Assembly (NCBI GenBank): GCA_018873245.2
Contig: JAEMBT020000007.1
Coordinates: 372,001-436,000 of the forward strand
DNA length: 64,000 nt
Source of the DNA: Archegozetes longisetosus
Taxonomy: Eukaryota > Arthropoda > Arachnida > Sarcoptiformes > Trhypochthoniidae
Direction of reading: 5' to 3'
The translations under genes and the position numbers were made by a program. Of this stretch, positions 13,781 to 25,700 are shown one piece after another. Numbering within the stretch: the stretch's first letter is position 1; the number at the start of each line of letters is the position of its first letter. The notes beneath the pieces are model-generated. The model saw only the letters and a list, made by a program, of their open reading frames with translations. It did not search any database and was not told the origin of the DNA.

Positions 13781-16700
13781 TTCTTATTCTATGCAATGCT
13801 ATGGTATTTGGTCTCAAACCGTTAACTCTAACCGGAGTTACATCCACTTCAGTAAATCAAGTGTTTGTTCAACTGTGCCATGAGTTCTATTCAAAATTGG
13901 TTTAGATCTTATGGCACTGTCTTCAGCTGTAACTGACATCATAGACCGAACACATCAAATGCTTCCATCAAATGTGCTTCAGTTGAATCTCGTTAATGTA
14001 AATCATGCATTAAATTTTTATGTTGTCCTGATTTTCATTCATATTGTGAGTCAATACACAAAAAAGACTTTTCACATTATTTGATTCTATTTTTACGTAT
14101 ATTTTTGGTCAAATTTTATAACTTACAGAGAATTATTTCATGTCTTAGAAGTGGGCCAACAGAATATCGATAAAACTCAATCGCAAAAAGTCCATTAAGT
14201 GAATCGAAATAAGTTCAGCTCAAACTTACAGTTCAAACCTTCGAATGCATTGAACTGATTATTATTTTTAGTTTTCATGGATAGATAGTCTTTATTTGAA
14301 GAAATACCAAACTATTCAATAGACATTCACTTATTTCGTACGAACTTTCGAGTGTTTTCTTCATATAAAACTGCTTTTTCTGATCAAATCTTTGGAATTT
14401 TAGAAAATTGAATCAGAAATTATTTGTTTTTTAAAGTATTCTATAGTATGAAGCTCTGATTTTTTTCTCTATAAATAATTTATATTTCGTAAAAATGATA
14501 AGTATTTAATTAGAACTTTTTCCTTCATTTCATCAAAAAAGTTGAAGTTTTCCAAGTTTTCAATACGCTTAGTCGAAAAGAAGTCTATTCTTCTCACAAT
14601 ACAAATTAAAGTCTTAGTCAATTTGGCTCAAATTCTGAAATAGATATATGAAGTCCTATTCAAGAAAGAACTTTGAAGAACGAGTTGAATCTAATTTTAA
14701 ATCTTTGTATTTCAATGAAAAAAGATTTTGAAAAATTTCTTATAATATTTCATTTGAATTTGAAGCATTTATCAGAAATTAAGTTATTGAGCTCTGAGGC
14801 TAGAGTTTGCCGACTATAATTAGTTACATTTTTTCAGATTTATTGCAAGTTTTGCTGCTAGTTATCAATCAATCAAATTCATGTGAATATATCACATGTT
14901 TTCTTTTCTACGTCGTGAAGTTTCTTCAATCAACGAATAGTTTTTCTAATATAAACTTCTTCTTATATAAAAACGAAACATTTGTAGTAAAAGACTTTTT
15001 TCTTAGCAATCAATGGATTTATGGAATAACGAACTCAAAAGTTAAGTACATCGAGTGATTGGATCAAAATAACATACTCTAAGCTTGACAAAAACCTGAA
15101 AGAGGGATAGAGAGTTTGACCAAAACTTTTAGCCAAAACACTTGCATTAATAATATTTGATGTAAAACAGTTGTATAGCATTTGAAGTGGTCAAAAGGTG
15201 TGAAGTCTAAAGGTACTCTAAATTGCTTTGATCACTAAACTGTTGGGACATTAATGCAGAAGTTCTCTCATAAATAGAAAGACTCATTGAATGCCTTTTT
15301 CTCTCATTTTATTTCATTTTTGGAGCAAAGAAGACAAAATTGATTTCACAGAAACCTTATAGCGAAAGAATAGCACAATTCCTTTTTCGAGTGGTTATCT
15401 TATTTTCCTACTATTTTTTATATACACACAACACAGAATTGGTGAACATAAGAGTTTAACTGAAGAGAAGCAAGTATTGCAACACAATACAATTTGGCCA
15501 CATTTCATGCGATGCAGTGAACGGCACATTAGAGAAGAAGAAATGGCGAATAGAAGAGACTGCAAATTGTTCTCATGGGATTTTTGTCACAGTATTTTAT
15601 ATACTTCTAATGCCATACACAACAATAGGGGACACATATTATACGATAAGATATTTTCAGTCCTAAAGTGCTTTTATTGCCTTAAAGAAGGCTTTTATTA
15701 TTAATACGTAATAAGTTATATAACTAGATATACACTCAAATTCTTTCCAGGACTAATTGCAAAACTGGCAACATTTTCGTTGGCTCTTAGTTCCAGCTAT
15801 CTTTGGCAACTTCTCTCTGCTTTTTTAGAAATAATTAATTGGAGAAAATATCATCAGTTTATCCCTTTTAAGAACTTGAAATACGGTATAACGAGCTTAA
15901 GATTTTTGTCATTATAAACTGTAATTATTTCGGTATTATTGAACTGAGCCAAACAATCTAAGCTTTAGAGTCAACAAAACAAACAGCAAATCATAGTCAA
16001 AATAAAGTTTTGCCATTTTGTTAACTCTTAACAAAAAGTTATTTAATCGCGAACAAAGTTATAATCTATTAATTGATTGAAATAAAAGTATTTTATGTGA
16101 AATTTTCAACGTGTACCCATTCATTTTGAGGATTAAGAATAAACTCATAAATTAATGAGAAGATATAAAAGTGAAAAAATGCTTCATGTCAATTCTTAAC
16201 TATTATAAACAGCTATTGAGAGCATTGTTGAGCGCTTAAGTGCCCGAAACTTATTGTTGTTATGTCACAAAAATAAAGTTGTTAAAATAATAGGTATACT
16301 ACTGCTAGATATAAGAGAAGTGCGTTGCATCCAATTTAGTTTTATTGTACAATTGTTGTGATTCTCATCAATTTCTTATTATACCTCGTTATAAACACAA
16401 TACAACATACCATTGACTGAATTGAAGCCAGTCTCTAGTTTGGACTCTATCTTTACTCTTCATTGTTTACGCTAGCTTTTTCTCTAAACTTGTCTAAGAA
16501 ATTACATTCGATTTACTCACAGCAAATTACAGGTAAGATATTTTGTCTATTTCTCGTTTTTATTGCTCTCTTCTATTTTTTGCGAACACAAAGCGGCCAT
16601 AAGTTGTGCAAAAATGAACATTTTTACAAGCAATTCAAGTGCTCATAAGGGAAATGGGATTAAATATATGACTTTTTTACTCACGTATTGAACTAAAGCA

Positions 16701-19700
16701 AAAAATATAGTCATTTCTTAAGAATTGAAATTTATGACACAATTTCTTAATAGACTCTTTTCTTTTCTCTGTTTTAAACTTGACTACAACTCAACATTAC
16801 TATGGAAGTGAAATCAATTTTTAATCTAATCGAAAATGTGTTCCACATTTTATCATTCCTCTCAGACTCAAAATGATTGCAATTCTCATTTCATTTCTTA
16901 TTAATTTGAATTGTTCCTATCAGCCGATTAATGTCTTGTAATCTAATTTATTACTTTATATATACATTCAGACTTTACGATAGCATTAAGTTCTAGCTTT
17001 CTCTGCGCACGAATCAAGTCAAAGATCAAAAACATAGATTCTCATCAGACAAACATTGAATATGAAATCAACAAAATATATTTCAGTTCTTTACGTCTAA
17101 TTTATACAAATAGTAATGTATGTTATATGAAAATATAAGCGAAGGTTATATTTCACATTATGTTTACTCAACTAGTACTCTTTTTCAAACAAACAATTCT
17201 CAGGCCGATAAATAAATATTGTCTATTTTTGAACTTGAACAGAGCACTTTTTTCACTCTATATACAACATGATTCAGGATAAAAGAGAGCACTTTTTCAT
17301 CGCTCAAACTACATTTCTATCGATACATTTAGAGATGAGAAGTGAGACTAACAATTAGTTGAATAGCTGTTTAGTCAGCAATAATTGTTAATCGTTATTA
17401 AACAATCGTTAACTTACTCGCTCTGATATGACATTCTCTGCTCTCAATCGTTCCGACTGTATTCGATGCCAAACATCTTACACTCGCTGAATGAATGTCT
17501 TGACGATAATTATTGGCAGCAAATGGCAGATAAACCAATTGAGAAGTTTGGCCGTCATTTCGAAACTGTCTCAGACCCGGCACTGGAACTAATGGGCTTC
17601 CATCAAGTTTTGTCCACGAAATAGTTGGCGTTGGAGTGCCTGTAATCATATCAATAGGAAGTCACATCAATTTTTCTGAGTCCTACTCTTCTCCTTAAAT
17701 TTGATTGCATTTAATGTATTGTAAAAATTGAACAACGTTACAGATTTTATTAAATTTTGATATTTATTTGTCAGCTAAAAGGTTTAGAGTCGACAGATTT
17801 ACTAATAAGATCAAAAATTTGAGTTAACTACGTAATGATTAGTCGACCGGTTGCTGAAACAAAGCTACAATTAAGATGATTCGAAGCAAAAACTGAAATT
17901 TTATTTAATGATTAAAATTAAACTTTAAGCTTGAGACTAATAATTAAAGTTTAATACCTTGTGTATAAATACTGGTGGAAAAAAGTTTTCTTAGAGCACA
18001 TTTTTCTTTTTCTTTTCTATTTTGTTGTGAAGTTAATTGATAGCGAAAGAAAAATAACCGCAATATATCAAAATCGATTTTTTAAAAAGTAAATTACTTG
18101 AATGCCATTTACTTCAATTGATTATTGCTACTATTTTCTGCTCTAAAACTAAAAATAAATTTAAATCAAAAAGAAAGGTTCAACTTTATATTGGCCCAAG
18201 TCAACAGACTTTCGATAATTTTGTAGTTAATCTAATTATTAATTTTAAAAACTTTTCCAAAGCATCTAAATATCGATCTCCTAATGGGCGGAGTCTTTCG
18301 ACACTTTATCTAAATTGTAAGGCATTTAACGTATGCAAATAAATAGTCATTTTCTTTCTCTGCTCTTATACTTAAGTAGAACTGAGTTAATGATCAAAGC
18401 GAAACGTTTTCGGTACAAAGATGATGATTTTCCTCAAAATTTATAAATTTGACCGAATAGGAAATTCGATCCTGAAAAGCATGAATTAAATGCTCTAGAA
18501 TTGATGACAAACTGAATTTGAAACAACTTTTTTGACGCTTGCATTCGCGAAATCTCTTTTATTCTTAGACTCATTTATATCCATAAACCCGTACTAAGAC
18601 TTGATGGCAATTGATTTGTCTCAATGTTCAGTAGAGACAATCAAATAAATAAAATGCTATTTCATTTGGTGTTTTATTTGATGAACTGGTTTTTTAAAAG
18701 ACTTAATCTCTCGTCATTTTGACCGAATTGAAAGTATTGTTCGCATTATATTTGTTTTTATGAAAAGCTAAAAAGATCAATCAGATCATTGAGACGGTTT
18801 AAGACCGAAAAGTTTCAATTCTACCCGTTACGTAAGTTTATTTAAGAAACATTGGGAGTACGTGTTGGCAAAAAAACTTAAGTTAATCTTAATAATGACT
18901 TCCACCTATTAAATCAAATTAATGAAAACTCGTTGGCCTTAATTCCTTGCTCTATTACTTATAGGCTGAATATTAATTATGTAACTCATTTTCGTAAATT
19001 TTAAACTATATTCAATAAGATAAAAAATGGTCACAACACAAATATTATAGAGTTGTGAATTGACTTTAATCAAATTCCTTCGAATTAGTAATAACTTTAT
19101 TTAATCTGATCACAAATATTATTCAGATTTGATATAAAATAAATTTGATGAGCAGGCCATCAGTTAAAGTTATTTATGATAAATATTCCTCTTGCTTCTG
19201 GTACTAAATGTAGTGAAAACCTTTCAGCAGAAGGAAATGGATTTTATGCCTTAAGAATGAAAGAATCAGAATCGCAACTATCAAAAAGTTATGCGACTCT
19301 CAGTACAAGTACAAAAAAGTAACAGAAGATTAGATATTGTTTTTTCTATCAAAAGTTTTAAACTGTGTTTTGGAAAATTTATATTCTATTTGATATATCA
19401 GAGAATTGTTTTGAGTTCGTTTTCTGGATAGAAGTGCCTCTCATGACAGACACTATATAAATGAAAAAACGTCTGAGCAAAAGTTGGCCTAAGCAGTAAA
19501 ACATATCATTTGACTATCAAATTGGGAGAAAAGAAGTGAAAAATGAAACTAAATTTTAATAATATATTTAATAGATTGACAAAAGTATAGGATTTGTTGA
19601 AACGAGTTTTTTCAATAAGTAGAGAATACTTTATGAATAGAACGCTTTTTTCAAACTTCAAAATTTCTTATTTCGCTTAAATGATTAATTATTGCGTTTC

Positions 19701-22700
19701 CAAGGAATTGAACGAAACAATTGCGAGTAGTATTCAAAATATATTTGGCTATTTTCTACGAACACTCACTTTAATGAGCATGAATTAAATTTGCATTATT
19801 TAAATACAAAGAATGCACTAAAATTAGGGCCATTCAAATGAACCAAAACTTACAATAAGTAGAAAAGTTTCACAAATATAAGATTGTGACATAACTTGAA
19901 AACTTTGAAAATTGATTCGCCAACGTTTCGAAAATGGAATAAAAAACCAAAAGAAAATAAAAAAGCTGCTCGAAACATGCTTTTGAGCAAAATTGATTAC
20001 AAACCTTTTGCGCTGCATGTGATAACACTTCCCGTATCGTTAAGGAATGAAACAATATTTTGAGGCTCAACCAAAAACTGTGGCCCTCTTCGCTCAATCA
20101 AACTGAACGCTATAACAGTGAAAAAGAGGATAACTTTTAGTGTGAGAGAAACAGAGTAAAAGTAAATCAAAAAATGTCTTTATCGCAAATTTCGGTAAAC
20201 ACAAAACTACTCTGAGATGATCGCAAAATCCAATATATTATGAGGTATTTATAAAGTGTTATGTTGTGTAAAGGGATAAATATAAGAAATAAAAGGGTCG
20301 AAGCCTTTGGCCAAAAGCGATTAGGAATAAGAGAGTGAACGCAAACAAAACATCATAAAACTTGAGGGCATTTCTACTGAGAAAATGTTTACATTTGTGT
20401 TGAGACAACTCTTATATGCCAAACAAAAACATCGCTAAACAAACATTATGTCAAAAGAGAGTTAGTTATACTTTTGCGGTTCAAACGTGTTTCTGACAAT
20501 TCGAAGTAAGATATATTCTTACTTATTTGGCAAAAATATCCATTTTCAAAGTGCAACTTACTATCAATTGAACTATAGTTTCACGTTAGCTTCTGTTAGC
20601 AACATTTTTCAACTTATTCTAAAACATAACACATTCTCAGAATATGTTGAGCGCTAATTGTCAAAAAACCAATACTTAATACATGAGTGACCTAAAAGAA
20701 TCTCTGAGTAATTGATGATAATAAATTGATTACTGGTATACTGGCTTTCTGTTCTAATTGAAGGGACGTTATCTCAAATGCCGCTCAAATTCAAAGGTTT
20801 TCATTGAATTTGAAATGTGTCAAAATAAACTATCTTTGAGCGTCTCATAAGGGATTCTGGAATGTGCACTAAGTTTAACTTGCCGATTATTATTAGTTAG
20901 CGTTATTTGCAACAATATCAGTTACAATTCAGTACTAAAGCACCTTCAGACTATAATTTTGTATTCTCATACAGAGTTAGAATAAGGCATTTCCATAAAA
21001 ATACGAAAGCTCGAAAATTTCATTGAAAACTCGAACTAAAATCTTGAAAATTACTGGTTATATAATAGATATGCAACAATCCATACCAACCATGGTTGGT
21101 ATGTCCACTTTGAATGATAAAGACTAGAATTACTAACAAGAAATGCAATTTGCTAGCAAGATAAGCGTGATAAAAATTCTTACCTTTTAAATATAAGCCG
21201 AATAACGATATAACTATGAGTTGAGTCTTAGCTAACATTTTAATTTGATTAAAACTATTACGGAACAAACACAAAACGATAAATAAGATGACATATTGGT
21301 ACACAACACACTGAACCTTTTCCTACTTTATATATTATATTAAACCTGAAAAGTGATCGTTTTAGTTGTTTTAGATTGATATCAAAAATCTAATTGATAT
21401 TCACTTTGCATCGCATTATTTCATATAATAGTCTCTTTATATAATCGATGACTTAACATAAGGGAATCATTAATCAAATAACGTTTAGAAGTAAATTCCA
21501 AATTGAAAAATAGTTTTTGTCGCACACTTTCAAATTAGTCTCATATATACTCTTATTTCTCATGATTTTGTTCAGCCATCAAATTATTATTAATCAACTT
21601 AATAGAAAAGAGATGATAAAACTATGGAAAAAAGTTTATGATAGTTTGCGTTTTTCTCATTTCGCTCTATCTTTTCTCTACTTTATCCTTCTGCGAATCG
21701 AAACTTCTTCTCAGACTCGCTTCTAATATGAAGCATGTCTTATACAACAATGAAGTAATGTTTATGTTGAACGCAATGTCTCATACAGAAGGAAGTTATA
21801 TCGCTATTGCCTCTTCCTATTGATCCCTAACTATACGTTATTATGTGAGCAGTGGCGTAACCCATGAACTCGCACGAAACATTTAGGTATTGGAAGGTAT
21901 CTAAAAATGATGATTTGTTTTTTCTTCTACTCCTGTTCGATGCTAGTACTTTAAAAATAAATTTTTGTTCTTCAGCGTATAAATTGTCGATTTATTTGCG
22001 GAAAACACAAGATTTATTTGAAATCATTTTAACATAATGGACAAATAAAACTAAATTTAACAAAAATAAGGTGCTTCTGTAGTTAAGCCAACTCCATAGC
22101 TATTCAATTTTTTAACCTTTTCAAATGTATTATTTTTTCGCTTCCGTTTGTTTCCTGCTTTCGAATCGATTCATTTTTTGGGGCTAAACTTTCTCATATG
22201 AATAAAAAGTTCGAAAATTTCTTTTACGTTCATTTTTCACATTAAAACTCAATGAATAAACACTTCAAATGTAGATATCTGTTGAGCACGTCTAAATAAT
22301 TGTAGATATACTAATTTCTGCTTGATATATATTTAGTCTAAAGTTTCTATAATCAAGTTATTAGTAGTGACGTGAAATTCTAGTCAATCAATTGTTGAAT
22401 TAATTATTCCTTAGAGAACCTTCCCGAACATCTAAGAAAAAGCAAAGTTAATATATGAGTATAAAGTTTTTTAAGAACTTTTATTAGAAGAATTTATTCT
22501 GGACCTAACCTGACTGTCCGCGGAATCGAGATTCGTATATTTTCTACGGCAACAATATTTTGATCCGTTGAAGACTATCGCACTGGAAATAGCTCATATA
22601 GTTATTATATTTCTTACCATTGATTGCAATGGTCGGATTCATATGAGATTTAACATCGTATCAATATAAAGTACCCTATCGTTATCTGCATACATTGTGT

Positions 22701-25700
22701 TAAAAATTGTATAGCGATTCAACCATTGAAATCAATAGTAAAAATCCAATAAATATATGAACCATTCTTAATGTGATTATCTTGAACGGACCGAAATCTT
22801 GTTACTAAAGAATACTTACACGATTCTCGATTCCGCGAACAGTTGCGTTAGGTTCAGGGTAAGAACAAAAATCTACTTAGGAAAGTTTAAACAATCAAGT
22901 TATCAATATTTAGACTGTAATGAGGTCTTCTATCATTAATTTGAAAAGCAAGTAATAATTACCAACCTTCTTATAGGGTTGTAGTCTATAAGTGATTCTT
23001 AAGTGAATGATTGAGGAACATATTTTTTGATAAGTTACTACAACGATGATCTAAATTTTCGGTGAACTTAACGGTTCCGCCACTTAAAAACAACTTTTTA
23101 CGTAACCCTCCTTTTCATCAATAACCTAATGGTAACTATGGAGACATAAGTTTGGCTCTCATTCACTAACTTTTGTGATGGCATCGAACATGTGCTCTAA
23201 AAAGACAATTATTAGCAAAAATGTCATTTCGAGTGCAATCGACAACTTATTTTCCCAAATAATTGGTTTCCCTTACCTATAGTTAATAGACAAAAGCAAA
23301 TAATATTTAAGATAAACCTCTCACACACTCTCTATCATATTATTGACTATTGAGTTGTAACTACTTTTCTTAAGCAAAATTAGTTGCACAGATCGAAAGA
23401 GTCTATTATATTTTATGAAAGTAAGAGTTCTCGTATTAGTTTTCGCATTAGTCGTTATGAAAAACATCTGAAAGTTTCAAATAGTATATTTTTATTGATA
23501 GTTAGTCTGACACATAATAAGTGATTCACAGCTTGTAAGCGAAAAACTTGATGTGATCCTATGCACACCATTGCTTGTGATAGATTTAAGACTCAACTAA
23601 TAAGTATTTTTACGAACTAGCAATTTATTAAATGCAAAATTGTCTGAAAAGCGCTTTTCTACAGCGCAGTATAAATCATTTATAATGGACTGAATTCTCG
23701 ATCGGCACAAATAAATTAATTAAGTAAAATCAAATCAATTAACTTTGCTTGAAATGTGCAAATTTTTTGGCTCTACCGATAAGTGCTTAAACATTCAAAT
23801 TAGTTGCCATTCAGTTTTGTAATATAAGCTGCTTTTAGCAAGCATTCAAACCAAATCAAACCAAATTGAATGAAAATCAAGCATGAAAGGGATTACTTTT
23901 ATAAATGAAATCTGAAATCAATAAAAGAATTGATTAAACTCACATCCAGGGTAATGCACGAAAAATCAACTTATCTTTATTATTCACATCTATTGTATTA
24001 AAACTTAATTCCAGGTGAGAAAATCTCTATTTTTGTACGCACCAACCACTTCAGGTAAAGTACATGCAATTGTATCAGCTTTTCCATCTATTCAACAGCT
24101 TTTAACATTATTGAAGAGAAAATTTTAGTCCATCAAAGCATATGGTCAGGTAATGACTCATTAAAATCTAAAATCTGTTAAAACTGCAAAAATTGTTGAC
24201 AAAATTACTTTGATTTTGCAAATAATTAAGTAAATTTATTGGCCATCAATACGATCAAAATTACAGCTATTAAACTATTAAAATGCAATCAAGTCTAGTT
24301 TTGTTCGAATATATTTAAAATATTAAATTAAGCAGTGTTTTATTTTACAGTTTGTTCACGTCTTTCAACCCTATTGTTGAGACTGAAATAATGGATCTCT
24401 TCTTGTTGTTCATATCAAATGAAATTCTCATTCTATCAGATTATGTAAAAGTAATTGAATTATGAATTTGGGCAAAATAGCATTTAGTATAATGTTATAT
24501 AGAGTTACTATACAATAAACATGAACTAATGTATCGCTTTTTCAATAATTGAATTCATCAATTTGTAGCAAATATAATACATGTATGAAACTCAATACAA
24601 ATCCACCAAACGCTTTCTTACAATGTTTTCTTAAAGCATATCGAATAATAAGAATAATCGAAAAAAATAATTATTTCCTAAAAAACTCATAAAATAATGA
24701 GATATTTTTTTGTTTGACTTTAATTAACTTTTGTATCAAAAATCAATAGAGGTTTTGGGCAAAGAAACAAATAATAGCCAAAAGCAATATTTAATGGAAT
24801 AGAATCCTATCTAATATTGAACTTTGAGAAATCCATTTGAAACAATGTATATTAAGTTATATAAAAATCTTAGACCCAAAAAATAGATTTGAAAATTTTG
24901 AAATGCAATTGCAATATGTTGTTCACTGAAAGTTATGACAAATTCTCTTCAAAAAGATCCTCAGAAACAAATGGAATGAGTTTTAGATACCCTTCTTTGG
25001 AGATATAATAACTCATAAATTACAAAAGGGAGAAAAAATTGAAAAATTTCAGCATAACTTTTTGAGAATTCATGGAAGCTTTTATTTACTATTCGGTAAA
25101 ATACATTTTCTTTACACTATTTCTAAAGCGTTGTTTGGAAACAAATGATTCTTCGATTCAATCGACAATAAATTGAAATATTTTCCAGATTTGGCATATC
25201 TTTTGGAGCAAATATTGATATAGAGTTCATCAAAACTAGAATATACTGTAGAATAATACACATCTTAGGTATGATTGAGAGCGCATTAAAGACCTGATAT
25301 GTGAACCAACACTGAACTTGTTATTAGAATTAATCTCATTTGAATCAGTTTAAAGGAATAAAAGCACATAAATGTGTGAAAAATAATATAACAAATCAAA
25401 TAGTTTTCTCATTCGATGCACAAAAATATGAGGTTTAGGTCGGGTTTTAGGCTCTCTTTATATATATATCAGAAGGATATCGACTTGAGTGCAAGTTTTC
25501 GCATGAGTTGAACTAAAGCTTCAATTACTTTCTTCAGTTATAACACATCTGTGCGGATGACGGAACAGTTGGAGTTCTGATTGAATTCTTTCTTTTTCTT
25601 ATACTTCTCAAAAGTAATTTGCATTTAGTATGAGTTTTATTCGAAAAATTTTTGCCTCAAAATTGCAAAAATACTTTTACAGTGTTTGTAATCTTACAGA

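Larger units (their letters stand above)
1136..17417. other. 16.3-kb Dscam intron between Ig1 and Ig2 exons
   Basis: Mostly featureless A+T-rich sequence. It contains the candidate first exon at 4615-4678, hairpins at 6330-6349, 6366-6456 and 9317-9350, a (TA)n tract, a (GA)n tract, and coding-like islands at about 9690-9775, 11006-11188, 13790-14000 and 15477-15704 that I cannot assign. No second copy of the Ig2 exon was noticed. Confidence 0.6.

Noticed and set aside
19870..20097. 75-codon minus-strand frame overlapping the Dscam N-terminal exon
   Set aside because: It is a shadow frame. The true frame is fixed by Dscam homology ('GPQFLVEP', 'DTGSVITC') and by phase with both neighbours.
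21020..21304. 94-codon minus-strand frame with hydrophobic runs
   Set aside because: Composition follows A+T bias, there is no domain or splice support, and part of it is just the 22-bp palindrome.
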